Below, piece by piece: positions 19,309 through 27,765 of a stretch of 64,000 nt of DNA. The stretch is taken from contig NZ_JABMJK010000003.1 in assembly GCF_013376005.1 (NCBI RefSeq), positions 546,503-610,502 of the forward strand. Reading direction: 5' to 3'. A model generated the notes under the pieces. It saw only the letters and a list, made by a program, of their open reading frames with translations, searched no databases and was not told where the DNA came from. Both the position numbers and the translations under genes were made by a program. Each line of letters starts with the position of its first letter. Positions within the stretch are counted from its first letter, which is position 1. Origin of the DNA: Duganella sp. SG902 (lineage in GTDB: Bacteria; Pseudomonadota; Gammaproteobacteria; Burkholderiales; Burkholderiaceae_D).

Positions 19309-20361
19309 ATGGCTATGATTCCCACCACCATCCTGACCGGCTTCCTCGGCGCCGGCAAGACCACCCTGCTCAACCGCATCCTGCAGGAGGAGCACGGCAT
19401 GCGCATCGCGGTCATTGAAAACGAATTCGGCCAGGAAAACATCGACAATGAAATCCTGGTGCAGGACACCGGCGAACAAATCGTGGAAATGAACAACGGC
19501 TGCATCTGCTGCACCGTGCGCGGCGACCTGATCGTCGCCCTCGGCAACCTGGCGCAAAAGCGCGAGGCCGGCGAGATCCAGTTCGACCGCGTGGTGATCG
19601 AGACCACCGGCCTGGCCAACCCCGGCCCGGTGGCGCAGACCTTCTTCGTGGACGAGGAAGTGGGCGCTCACTACATGCTGGACGCCGTGGTCACCGTGGT
19701 GGACGCGCGCCACGCCATGGACCAGCTGGACCAGCACGAGGAAGCCCAGCGCCAGGTTGGCTTCGCCGACAAAATCCTGCTGTCCAAGACCGACCTGGTG
19801 AGCGAGGAACAGCTGGCGGCCCTGACCGCGCGCCTGACCCGCATGAACCCGCGCGCGCCGATCAGCAAGTCGGACTTCGGCCGCGCCCCGATCGGCGAGG
19901 TGCTGGACCTGAAGGGCTTCAACCTCAACGACAAGCTGGAGCTGGACCCCGACTTCCTGCTGACCGAGCAGGCGCACGAGGAAGGCCATGTGCACGACGA
20001 GCACTGCGGCCATGACCATCACCACCACCATGATCATCACGACCACCACCACGGCCACCACACCGACGATATCGCCGCCTTCGTGTTCAAGAGCAACCGC
20101 CCGTTCGACACCGCCAAGCTCGATGAATTCCTCGGCGGCCTGGTCAATGTGTACGGTCCTCGCATGCTGCGCTACAAAGGCGTATTGTTCATGCAGGACG
20201 CCGATCGCAAGGTCGTGTTCCAGGGCGTGCACCAGATCATGGGCAGCGACCTGGGCGCGAAATGGGGAGAAAACGACGTTCGTGGCAGCAAAATGGTATT
20301 TATTGGGAAAAATCTTCCCAAAGACATCTTTATTAGCGGTTTAGAACAATGTCTGGTATAA
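19309..20361 (+). CDS. COG0523 (CobW/ZNG1-type) metal-chaperone GTPase
   Basis: This is a 350-residue G3E GTPase. The P-loop GFLGAGKTT is at 11-19, the metal-binding CxCC motif at 65-68 (NGCICCTVRGD) and the switch region is ETTGLANPGPVAQ. A histidine-rich loop, with about 15 histidines near residues 225-250, precedes the C-terminal CobW domain. A long histidine loop points to zinc. Members of this subfamily deliver or store zinc and are often expressed when zinc is scarce. The next gene, dksA, has lost three of four zinc ligands, which fits that context. I start at MAMIPTT; an upstream TTG is less likely. Confidence 0.9.
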   Translation: MAMIPTTILTGFLGAGKTTLLNRILQEEHGMRIAVIENEFGQENIDNEILVQDTGEQIVEMNNGCICCTVRGDLIVALGNLAQKREAGEIQFDRVVIETTGLANPGPVAQTFFVDEEVGAHYMLDAVVTVVDARHAMDQLDQHEEAQRQVGFADKILLSKTDLVSEEQLAALTARLTRMNPRAPISKSDFGRAPIGEVLDLKGFNLNDKLELDPDFLLTEQAHEEGHVHDEHCGHDHHHHHDHHDHHHGHHTDDIAAFVFKSNRPFDTAKLDEFLGGLVNVYGPRMLRYKGVLFMQDADRKVVFQGVHQIMGSDLGAKWGENDVRGSKMVFIGKNLPKDIFISGLEQCLV

Positions 20362-20418
20362 ACTATCCGGGTTTTGTATGTTGATGACAACTCTGTCGTA
20401 TCGAAGGTAAGCGAAGTT

Positions 20419-20865
20419 ATGACCAAAACTAATAAATCGACCCCCGCAGCCCCTGAGCGCATCCTGACCGAGGAAGAAATTCTGGCGATGGATGACAAGG
20501 ATTATATGAATCCTGCGCAAATGGCTTTCTTCAAGGCAAAGTTGCAAGCTCTGGAAAAAGAACTGCTGAAGAATGCCGGTGAAACCACCGAGCACCTGCG
20601 CGAAACCGTGCTGGTGCCGGATCCGGCCGACCGCGCCACCATCGAAGAAGAGCACGCGCTGGAACTGCGCACCCGCGACCGCGAACGCAAGCTGCTGAAG
20701 AAGGTGCAGCAATCGATCGTGGCCATCGACAACAATGACTACGGCTGGTGCGAGGAAACCGGCGAACCGATCGGCATTCCGCGCCTGATCGCCCGCCCGA
20801 CCGCCACCCTGTCGCTGGAAGCGCAGCAACGCCGCGAACTGAAGCAAAAGCTGTACGGCGACTGA
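20419..20865 (+). CDS. dksA: RNA polymerase-binding factor DksA, cysteine-poor form
   Basis: This 148-residue cytoplasmic factor enters the RNA polymerase secondary channel and, with ppGpp, controls rRNA and amino-acid promoters. The coiled-coil tip carries two aspartates (D68 and D71 in DPADRA). The zinc-finger positions, C-x2-C-x17-C-x2-C in E. coli, read C111, T114, S132 and A135 here, so only one ligand remains and the fold must be held without zinc. I recall that cysteine-poor versions are frequent in betaproteobacteria. The start is the ATG giving MTKTNKSTPA. A terminator follows directly. Confidence 0.94.
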   Translation: MTKTNKSTPAAPERILTEEEILAMDDKDYMNPAQMAFFKAKLQALEKELLKNAGETTEHLRETVLVPDPADRATIEEEHALELRTRDRERKLLKKVQQSIVAIDNNDYGWCEETGEPIGIPRLIARPTATLSLEAQQRRELKQKLYGD

Positions 20866-20880
20866 TCCCGCCGCCGCCCA

Positions 20881-20913
20881 AAAAGCACGCGCCTCACACC
20901 GCGTGCTTTTTTT
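20881..20913 (+). terminator. Intrinsic terminator after dksA
   Basis: AAAAGCACGCG and CGCGTGCTTTT form an 11-base-pair stem around an eight-base loop, followed by TTT. It ends the COG0523-dksA unit. Confidence 0.88.
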
Positions 20914-20983
20914 ACGCAAATTTGCGTTTCCCTTCCGACAGGTAATACGGCAAACCTCCCGCTTGCGGCTACACTATGTCGCT

Positions 20984-22285
20984 ATGGGATTGTTCTCACT
21001 CTTCAAGAAGGCCGGGACCCTGCCGCCGCTCACCGACGACGAGCAGGCGCGGCTGGCCGCCAACAGCGAGGCGGAGCGCCAGAGCCAGGCGGCGCGCCAG
21101 CGCGAGATCGCGCGCGCCACCGCCATGAAGATCGACGCCATCGAATCGGCCATGGCGGCCGACATCTTCAACCTGCCGGAACCGGCCTGGGGCAGCCAGC
21201 GGCCGCCGCGCCCGCCACGCGCCAGCGCCGACGACGCCGAGCTGGCCGCCATCCCCACCACCTTGTTGCTGAGCGACGACGACCTGCCGCTGGCGGCCGC
21301 CGACGAGCACACGCCGGCGGTGGAGGAAATCGCCATCCTGTACGCCAACGGCCAGGCCGACGTGGCCCGCCAGATGCTGCTGGCCGCCGTGGCCGAGGCC
21401 AACCACATCAACAGCGAGCGCAGCGCCTGGTGGATGCTGTTCGACCTGTACCAGGTGACCGGCCGGCAGGACGATTTCGACAATCTGTCGATCGACTACG
21501 CCAGCACCTTCGAAACCTCGCCGCCGTCGTGGCAGGCGCCGGCCGCGCTGGCGGCCGCCTCGCCGGACTGGGCCGGGCTGACGCCGACCGAGTCGTTCAG
21601 CGGCGTGCTGGGCGCGCACATCGCGCCGCAGCTGGAACGGCTGCGCCAGCTGGCCGGCGGCCATCCGGTGCTGCGGCTGGAATTCACGCGGGTGGCGGCG
21701 GTGCACGCCGACGGCGCGGCGCCGCTGCTGGAGACCCTGCGCCAGCTGCAGCGGCTACAGCGCGAGCTGATCCTGGTGGGCGCCGCCGCGCTCACGGCGC
21801 AGTTGCGCGCCAACCTCGTGATCGGCCGCCGCGACGAGGGCGAGGCCGTCTGGCTGCTGCTGCTGGAGCTGCTGCAGCTGCAGCAGCGCGAGAAGGAATT
21901 CGAACAGGTCAGCATGGATTACTGCGTGACGTTCGAAGTGTCGCCGCCGCCGTTCACGCCGCCGCACAAGGTGGCCATGGCGCCGGCGCAACACGTGTCG
22001 GCATCGCCCGACCGCTTCATGCTGCCGCCGCTCATCGAACACCAGCTGGGCGCCCTGCTGCCGGCCATCCAGCGCTACGCCGAGCAGTATCCGGCGCTGG
22101 TGTTCGACTGCTCGCGCCTGACGCGCATCGACTACGCCAGCGCGCTGCAGCTGCACGCCGCCTTGCAGGCGCTGCCGGGGGAACGGCGCAAGATCGCCTT
22201 CCGCGACGTCAATCACCTGGTCGCCGCGCTGCTGCGATTGCTCGGGTATGCTAATTTAGCAAGAATCTATCCCCACAAATACTGA
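20984..22285 (+). CDS. Protein with two STAS-like domains and duplicated helical modules
   Basis: I do not know a name for this 433-residue cytoplasmic protein. After a charged helical N-terminus (about 10-60) it has a helical module (118-182), a STAS-like domain (203-272), a second helical module (274-324) and a second STAS-like domain (345-428). The two helical modules align well: both end with the pattern D/E-F-x3-S-x-DY-x2-TFE-x-SPP. STAS domains bind partners such as anti-sigma or transport proteins. The N-terminal module resembles the repeat-like domain of FimV-type proteins. It lies upstream of hslVU, whose heat-shock control it may or may not share. The start is the ATG giving MGLFSLFKKA. 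Confidence 0.7.
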   Translation: MGLFSLFKKAGTLPPLTDDEQARLAANSEAERQSQAARQREIARATAMKIDAIESAMAADIFNLPEPAWGSQRPPRPPRASADDAELAAIPTTLLLSDDDLPLAAADEHTPAVEEIAILYANGQADVARQMLLAAVAEANHINSERSAWWMLFDLYQVTGRQDDFDNLSIDYASTFETSPPSWQAPAALAAASPDWAGLTPTESFSGVLGAHIAPQLERLRQLAGGHPVLRLEFTRVAAVHADGAAPLLETLRQLQRLQRELILVGAAALTAQLRANLVIGRRDEGEAVWLLLLELLQLQQREKEFEQVSMDYCVTFEVSPPPFTPPHKVAMAPAQHVSASPDRFMLPPLIEHQLGALLPAIQRYAEQYPALVFDCSRLTRIDYASALQLHAALQALPGERRKIAFRDVNHLVAALLRLLGYANLARIYPHKY

Positions 22286-22359
22286 CGTAACTTGCAATCC
22301 GCGTTTCCAGCCCCACTTTTCAGTCCTGAGGCAGCCTGCATCATTACTTTGAGGTAACT

Positions 22360-22902
22360 ATGGAACAATTTCACGGCACCACCATCCTGTGCGTGCGTCG
22401 CGGCAAGCAAGTCGCGCTGGGCGGCGACGGCCAGGTCACGCTGGGCAGTATCGTCATGAAGGGCACGGCCCGCAAGGTGCGCAAGGTGTACCAGGGCAAG
22501 GTGCTGGTCGGCTTCGCCGGCGGCACCGCCGACGCCTTCACCCTGCTCGACCGCTTCGAGGGCAAGCTGGAAAAGCACCAGGGCAACCTGCTGCGCGCCT
22601 CGGTGGAGCTGGCCAAGGACTGGCGCACCGACCGCGTGCTGCGCCGCCTGGAGGCCATGCTGCTGGTGGCCGACGCCGACTCCACCCTGGTCATCACCGG
22701 CAACGGCGACGTGCTGGAGCCCGAGGATGGCGTGGGCGCCATCGGCTCCGGCGGCACCTACGCGCAATCGGCCGCCAAGGCCCTGGTCGAGAACACGGAA
22801 CTGTCGCCGGCGGAGGTGGTCAAAAAATCGCTGACCATCGCCGGGGAGCTGTGCATCTACACCAACCTGAACCACATCATTGAGACACTGGATCCAGCAT
22901 GA
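22360..22902 (+). CDS. hslV: ATP-dependent protease subunit HslV
   Basis: This 180-residue peptidase subunit forms the double hexamer of the HslUV (ClpYQ) protease. The catalytic threonine follows a short propeptide: MEQFHG is presumably removed to expose TTILCVRR. The core motifs GGDGQVTLG and [17 protein letters not shown] are intact. The ATG at 22360 has GAGG upstream and agrees with the betaproteobacterial form, which is longer at the N-terminus than that of E. coli. It overlaps hslU by four bases. Confidence 0.97.
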   Translation: MEQFHGTTILCVRRGKQVALGGDGQVTLGSIVMKGTARKVRKVYQGKVLVGFAGGTADAFTLLDRFEGKLEKHQGNLLRASVELAKDWRTDRVLRRLEAMLLVADADSTLVITGNGDVLEPEDGVGAIGSGGTYAQSAAKALVENTELSPAEVVKKSLTIAGELCIYTNLNHIIETLDPA

Positions 22903-24233
22903 ACATGACCCCGCAGGAAATCGTCGGCGAACTCGACAAACACGTGGTTGGCCAGGCCAAGGCCAAGAAGGCGGTCGCCATCGCGCTGCGCAACCGCTGG
23001 CGCCGTCAGCAGGTGGAGGAACCGCTGCGCCATGAGATCACGCCGAAAAACATCCTGATGATCGGTCCGACCGGTGTCGGCAAGACCGAGATCGCGCGCC
23101 GCCTGGCCAAGCTGGCCGACGCGCCGTTCATCAAGATCGAGGCCACCAAGTTCACCGAGGTCGGCTACGTCGGCCGCGACGTCGACACCATCATCCGCGA
23201 CCTGATCGACATCGGCGTCAAGCAGACGCGCCAGTCGGAAATGGCCAAGGTGCGCACCCGCGCCGAGGACGCGGCCGAGGACCGCGTGCTCGACATCCTG
23301 CTGCCGCCGGCGCGCGACTTCGGCTTCACGCCGCCGGGCGGCGAGGCGCCCAAGGACGACAGCACCCGCCAGACCTTCCGCAAGCGCCTGCGCCAGGGCG
23401 AGCTGGACGACAAGGAAATCGAGATCGAGCTGGCCGAGGCCGGCCCGCAGATGGAAATCATGGCCCCGCCCGGCATGGAGGAGATGACCGAGCAGATCAA
23501 GTCCATGTTCTCCGGCATCGGCGCCCAGCGCAAGAAGGCGCGCAAGGTCAAGATCAAGGAAGCCATGAAGGTGCTGATCGACGAGGAGGCCGCCAAGCTG
23601 GTCAACGAGGACGAGATGAAGCAGAAGGCCATCCAGAACGTCGAGCAGAACGGCATCGTTTTCCTGGACGAGATCGACAAGATCGCGTCGCGCTCGGAGG
23701 TGGGCGGCGCCGACGTCTCGCGCGCCGGCGTGCAGCGCGACCTGCTGCCGCTGGTCGAGGGCACCACCGTCAACACCAAGTACGGCATGATCAAGACCGA
23801 CCACATCCTGTTCATCGCCTCGGGCGCCTTCCACCTGGCCAAGCCATCGGACCTGATCCCCGAGCTGCAGGGCCGTTTCCCGATCCGGGTCGAGCTGGAA
23901 TCGCTGTCGATCGCCGACTTCGAACGCATCCTGACCAGCACGGACGCCTGCCTGACCAAGCAGTACGAGGCGCTGCTGGCGACCGAGGACGTCAAGCTGG
24001 AGTTTTCGCCGGAGGGCATCAACCGTCTGGCGGAGATCGCCTACTCGGTCAACGAGCGCACCGAGAACATCGGCGCGCGCCGGCTGTACACGGTGATGGA
24101 AAAACTGCTGGAGGAGCTGTCCTTCACGGCCAGCCAGGACAGCGGCAAGACCATCGTGATCGACGCCGCGTATGTGAATGCGCGCCTGGACGCGCTGGCG
24201 GTCAACGAAGACCTGTCGCGCTACGTGCTGTAA
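22899..24233 (+). CDS. hslU: ATP-dependent protease ATPase subunit HslU
   Basis: This 444-residue AAA+ unfoldase feeds substrates to HslV. It opens [21 protein letters not shown]. The Walker A motif is GPTGVGKTE near residue 56 and the Walker B motif is [12 protein letters not shown] near 250. The I-domain between them is full length, and sensor 2 lies in NIGARRL. The C-terminus ends LSRYVL, the peptide that docks into HslV and activates it. It is cotranslated with hslV through ATGA. Confidence 0.98.
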   Translation: MNMTPQEIVGELDKHVVGQAKAKKAVAIALRNRWRRQQVEEPLRHEITPKNILMIGPTGVGKTEIARRLAKLADAPFIKIEATKFTEVGYVGRDVDTIIRDLIDIGVKQTRQSEMAKVRTRAEDAAEDRVLDILLPPARDFGFTPPGGEAPKDDSTRQTFRKRLRQGELDDKEIEIELAEAGPQMEIMAPPGMEEMTEQIKSMFSGIGAQRKKARKVKIKEAMKVLIDEEAAKLVNEDEMKQKAIQNVEQNGIVFLDEIDKIASRSEVGGADVSRAGVQRDLLPLVEGTTVNTKYGMIKTDHILFIASGAFHLAKPSDLIPELQGRFPIRVELESLSIADFERILTSTDACLTKQYEALLATEDVKLEFSPEGINRLAEIAYSVNERTENIGARRLYTVMEKLLEELSFTASQDSGKTIVIDAAYVNARLDALAVNEDLSRYVL

Positions 24234-24244
24234 TCAAACCCTCG

Positions 24245-24268
24245 GCGGGCGCCGGTGGTGGCGCCCGC
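24245..24268. terminator. Hairpin between hslU and the beta-barrel gene
   Basis: GCGGGCGCC-GGTGGT-GGCGCCCGC is a perfect nine-base-pair stem between two convergent genes. There is no T-run, so termination may be weak or may need help. Confidence 0.5.
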
Positions 24269-24275
24269 GCTCAGG

Positions 24276-24851
24276 TTAAAAGTTGTAACGCAAGCCGGTG
24301 CCCAGCGTCGGCTTGGTGTTTTTCTCATAGCGGTTCAGCCGGATCGGCATGTAACTCACATCCACCGTCAGCGACACGTTCGGATTGAGCTTGTAGGCCA
24401 CGCCCACGTCCGCCGTCACGCCGCCGCGGGCGTAGGTGTCGCTGTCGGCGCCGTAGCGGTAGCTGGTCGAGGCCCAGGCATAGTTGCCGCCCAGGCGGCC
24501 GGTCAGCGACCACTTGTCGTCCAGCTTGAGCGCCGTGCTCCAGTTGATGCCGATACCGCTGGCGCGCACCGGGTTGCCGCCGGCGTAGCCGTAGTCAAAG
24601 AAGCGCACCGTTTTCGTCTCGGTGCCCAGCGTGAACAACATCACCTCCACCCCGTGCGTCTGCTGCAGGCCGAACAGCGTATTGCCGCCCACGTTGTAGC
24701 CGGCGTAGGCGCGCACCAGGCTGGAGTTGTGACTGAACTGCGTGCCCACGTCCGCCCCCACGTAGACGGGCGAGAGCTCGGCGCCGACGGCGCTGCCGCA
24801 AGCGGCGGCGATCAGGGCGGCGCTCAGGGCGTTGAACATCTTGTAGAACAT
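24276..24851 (-). CDS. Small outer-membrane beta-barrel protein
   Basis: This is a 191-residue protein with a signal peptide (about 1-24, ending SAVGA) and alternating amphipathic strands. Examples are SPVYVGADVGTQF, SLVRAYAGYNVG, WSLTGRLGGNYAWAS and LTVDVSYMPIRL. It ends GTGLRYNF, with the terminal phenylalanine typical of BAM substrates. The size fits an eight-stranded OmpA/OmpW-like barrel. No specific function can be given. It is divergent from the XRE-led cassette, with 166 bases between them, so its expression could be tied to that regulator. Confidence 0.75.
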   Translation of the reverse strand: MFYKMFNALSAALIAAACGSAVGAELSPVYVGADVGTQFSHNSSLVRAYAGYNVGGNTLFGLQQTHGVEVMLFTLGTETKTVRFFDYGYAGGNPVRASGIGINWSTALKLDDKWSLTGRLGGNYAWASTSYRYGADSDTYARGGVTADVGVAYKLNPNVSLTVDVSYMPIRLNRYEKNTKPTLGTGLRYNF

Positions 24852-24973
24852 TGTTTCTCCGATAGTGGTGGTGCCAGGCGCCGTCTCTTCTGCGAGAGAC
24901 AGCCTAGGCAGTGTGGCCCACTTCGCGCGAATGTACTAATAAATTATTCCGCAGAGCAGTTTCTACGCCGACG

Positions 24974-25004
24974 GGTATCGTGTTACGATACCTTTTGTTT
25001 TTTT
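24974..25004 (+). promoter_or_regulatory. Palindrome with T-run in front of the XRE gene
   Basis: GGTATCGT-GTT-ACGATACC is a perfect inverted repeat with eight-base arms, followed by TTTTGTTTTTTT. It ends 13 bases before the XRE start codon. As DNA it could be the operator of the XRE regulator. As RNA it has the exact shape of an intrinsic terminator and could act as an attenuator in the leader. Confidence 0.55.
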
Positions 25005-25017
25005 AGTAAGGCGACAT

Positions 25018-25767
25018 ATGAGCTCACCGGAATTGCTGCTGCAAGTGCTGCGGACCCAGATGCGGGCCGCCGGCGTCACCTACAAAATGCTGGCCGAGCG
25101 CATCTCGATGAGCGAGTCCAGCGTCAAGCGCATGTTCGGGCAGCAGGACATGTCGCTGTCGCGGCTGGCGCAGATCTGCAAGGCCGCCAGCATTCCGATG
25201 GAAGACGTGCTGCGCGGCGCCGCCGACGCCACGCCGCAAGCCGACTGCCTGACACTGACGCAGGAAAAATCGCTGCTGGCCAATCCGCACCTGCTGCTGA
25301 TGGCGATCTGCTGCCTCGGCCACTGGACGCTGGAACAGGTGCTGGAAACCTACCAGCTGACCGAGCCGGAATGCATCGTCCTGCTGGCCGAGCTGGACCG
25401 GCTGGGCCTGATCGAGCTGAAGCCGCTGAACCGCTACCGCCTGCGCGTGTCGAACGCCTTCCGCTGGCTGCCGGACGGCCCGGTGCAGCAATTCTTCCGC
25501 GAGCACGTGGTGGACGACTATTTCAGCGGCAGCTTCAACGCCGCCGGCGAAACGCTGCTGTGCCTGCCGGCTCGGCTGTCGCAGCCCAGCGCGCAGGAAC
25601 TGGTGGGACGCATCCAGCAGCTGGCCGGCGAACTGGCGCGCCTGCACCAGGGCGACCGCCGCCTGGCGCCAACCGAACGCGATGGATTCACATTACTGGT
25701 AGGATTCCGCTCCTGGGAATTCGCAGCCTTTACCGCGCTGCGCCGCACAGCAAGCAAACCGACATGA
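25018..25767 (+). CDS. XRE-family helix-turn-helix regulator with unknown C-terminal domain
   Basis: This 249-residue DNA-binding protein has a Cro/CI-type helix-turn-helix at about residues 8-65, including AERISMSESSVKRMFGQQDMS and SLSRLAQICKAASI. The rest (about 80-245) contains a second helical, possibly winged-helix region (LTEPECIVLLAELDRLGLIELKPLNRYRLRVS) and an ending rich in LARLHQGDRR. It probably represses or activates the three genes that follow, all joined by overlapping starts, and perhaps the divergent barrel gene. A palindrome lies directly before its start. Confidence 0.8.
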   Translation: MSSPELLLQVLRTQMRAAGVTYKMLAERISMSESSVKRMFGQQDMSLSRLAQICKAASIPMEDVLRGAADATPQADCLTLTQEKSLLANPHLLLMAICCLGHWTLEQVLETYQLTEPECIVLLAELDRLGLIELKPLNRYRLRVSNAFRWLPDGPVQQFFREHVVDDYFSGSFNAAGETLLCLPARLSQPSAQELVGRIQQLAGELARLHQGDRRLAPTERDGFTLLVGFRSWEFAAFTALRRTASKPT

Positions 25768-25994
25768 AAATCGCAACCATCATCAGCCTGGCCGGCACCG
25801 TCACCAGCTCCGGCATCTTCACCGCACAAAAACAATGGGTGCTGGCCATCGCCTTCATCTGCCTGACGGTCTACACCATCCTGGAAAGAGTGTTCCACAT
25901 CGGCGCCATACCGCCGATCGTGGTGGACGCGCTGCCTGTCATCGCGCTGGTGCTGATCCTGTACGAAGTGCTGCGCAAAGTGGTGGCCAAGTAA
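25764..25994 (+). CDS. Small membrane protein of unknown function
   Basis: This 76-residue protein is almost entirely hydrophobic, with three predicted membrane segments: about 3-19 (IATIISLAGTVTSSGIF), 25-40 (WVLAIAFICLTVYTIL) and 52-72 (IVVDALPVIALVLILYEVL). I do not recognise the family. The start overlaps the XRE stop (ATGA) and its own stop overlaps the esterase start (TAATG), so it is expressed as part of the cassette. Conserved coupling on both sides supports a real gene despite its size. Confidence 0.65.
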   Translation: MKIATIISLAGTVTSSGIFTAQKQWVLAIAFICLTVYTILERVFHIGAIPPIVVDALPVIALVLILYEVLRKVVAK

Positions 25995-26977
25995 TGTACG
26001 TCACGGCCGATATCGACAGCGCCGTCCTCGCCGACAATCCGCTCGGCGATCCGGCCCTGCGGCGCGTCGGCATCTACCTGCCGCCCGGCTACGCGGCAGG
26101 CGCGCAGCGCTATCCGGTGACGTATGTACTGGTCGGCTTCAACAGCCGCGGCGCCATGCTGATGAACGAGGCGGCGTGGGACGAGAACATCGCGCAGCGC
26201 ATGGACCGCCTGATTACCAGCGGCGCCGTGCAGCCGATGATACTGGTGATGCCCGACTGCCTGACGCGCTACGGCGGCAGCCAGTACATCAACTCCAACG
26301 CCACCGGCCGTTACGAGGACCATCTGCTGCGGGAGGTGGTGCCCTACATCGACCGCAACTACCGCACCATCGCGCAGCGCGGCTTCCGCGCCGTGGTGGG
26401 CAAGAGCTCCGGCGGCTATGGCGCGCTGATGCTGGCGATGCGCCACCCGCAGGTGTTCGGCCTGGCCGCGTCGCACAGCGGCGACATGTATTTTGAGCTG
26501 TGCTACAAGCCGGCCTTTATCGCCTGCGTGCGCGAGCTGCAGCGGCGCGATGGCGGCCTGGCGGGCTTCCTGCGCGACCTTCACACCATCCGCCCGCGCG
26601 ATGGCGCGTATCACACGCTGCTCAACACCGTCGCCATGGCCAGCTGCTATTCGCCGTCGGCGGATGGCTTCGACCTGCCTTTCGATCCGCGCACCGCCGA
26701 AATCATCGACGCCGTGTGGCAGCGCTGGCTGCAATGGGATCCGGTGCATCTGGTGGCGCGGCACACGGAAGCGCTGCGCTCACTCAAGCTGCTGTATCTG
26801 GATGCCGGCCTGCGCGACGAATTCAACCTGCAATACGGCGCCCGCATCTTCAGCGATAGGCTGAAGCAGCACGGCATCGCCCACGTGCACGAGGAATTCG
26901 ACGACGGCCACCTCAACATCCCCTACCGCTACGACGTCTCGCTGCGGCGCATCTCCGACGCCATGGGCCAGCCATGA
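25994..26977 (+). CDS. Alpha/beta-hydrolase esterase (esterase D/Fes-like)
   Basis: This 327-residue protein belongs to the putative esterase group that includes S-formylglutathione hydrolases and enterochelin esterases. The nucleophile elbow is GKSSGGYG with S138. An oxyanion-side strand reads PVTYVLVGFNSRG near residue 45, and a C-terminal DDGHLNIPYRYD holds the likely catalytic histidine. There is no signal peptide, so it is probably cytoplasmic. The substrate is unknown. Its start and stop overlap the neighbouring genes of the cassette. A large insert around residues 160-260 is helical and could form the lid. Confidence 0.82.
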   Translation: MYVTADIDSAVLADNPLGDPALRRVGIYLPPGYAAGAQRYPVTYVLVGFNSRGAMLMNEAAWDENIAQRMDRLITSGAVQPMILVMPDCLTRYGGSQYINSNATGRYEDHLLREVVPYIDRNYRTIAQRGFRAVVGKSSGGYGALMLAMRHPQVFGLAASHSGDMYFELCYKPAFIACVRELQRRDGGLAGFLRDLHTIRPRDGAYHTLLNTVAMASCYSPSADGFDLPFDPRTAEIIDAVWQRWLQWDPVHLVARHTEALRSLKLLYLDAGLRDEFNLQYGARIFSDRLKQHGIAHVHEEFDDGHLNIPYRYDVSLRRISDAMGQP

Positions 26978-27765
26978 ACAAACTACTGCTCGCCACGCTT
27001 CTGGCCGCGCCGCAGACCCATGCCACAGAATGGGAAAATTTTCGCTGGGAGAGCTATGCCGATTTTCCGCATGCGGCACTGATGCTGCCAGCGACAGTCG
27101 GTGGCGCGGCCTGTTACGTGCAGCTCGATACCGGCGCCAACGCCAGCTTCATCCCCGCCGGACAGGCCGCCGGTGCGCCGGTGGATATCGTCATCGGCGG
27201 CCATACCGTCAAGGCCAGCGTGCCGCCATCGCTGAAAGCCGGTGACGAATGCCACGCCGGCACAGTGGGCAACGGCTTCTTTGAAAACGGCTCGCTGACG
27301 CTGGACCTGAAGAACGCGCGCTTCTCTTACAGCGACGCCGCCATCCTGGGCAGCGACAGCGACGCCGCGCCCATCAACTATGTCCGCCAGGGGAACTGGG
27401 AGGGTGGCCACATCGTCGTACCCATCGTCATGCCGGGCCAGGCGCGGCAGGAGGCCATGTTCGATACCGGCGCCGCGCTGTTCACCTTCACGCCGCTGCG
27501 GCACGCGCTGTACGAAGCACTGCGCGGCGCGGACAGCCGCCCGCTCACCGCGTCCAGCTGGGGCCAGGATATCGGCTGCGAAATCAGCCGCCTGACGACG
27601 CCCCTGCGCGTCAGCCAGTACACGCTGGACAGCGGGGTGCTGGGTCACTGCAAAATGGACGTCGGCATCGGCGTGCCGCTGGCCGGCATCGTCGGCCTGG
27701 GCGGCTTTGCGGGACAGACCATCGTCATCGATTATCCGTCCCGTAAATGGAAAATCACCAGATAG
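26974..27765 (+). CDS. Pepsin/retropepsin-like aspartic protease, exported
   Basis: This 263-residue protein has an N-terminal hydrophobic stretch (MNKLLLATLLAAPQTHA) that looks like a short signal peptide. It carries two DTG triads, D52-T53-G54 (VQLDTGANASF) and D164-T165-G166 (AMFDTGAALF). Two DTGs in one chain give a complete two-lobed aspartic protease without dimerisation. The start overlaps the esterase stop (ATGA). The end overlaps the convergent phospholipase gene by 11 bases. The target is unknown; export would place it in the periplasm. Confidence 0.75.
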   Translation: MNKLLLATLLAAPQTHATEWENFRWESYADFPHAALMLPATVGGAACYVQLDTGANASFIPAGQAAGAPVDIVIGGHTVKASVPPSLKAGDECHAGTVGNGFFENGSLTLDLKNARFSYSDAAILGSDSDAAPINYVRQGNWEGGHIVVPIVMPGQARQEAMFDTGAALFTFTPLRHALYEALRGADSRPLTASSWGQDIGCEISRLTTPLRVSQYTLDSGVLGHCKMDVGIGVPLAGIVGLGGFAGQTIVIDYPSRKWKITR

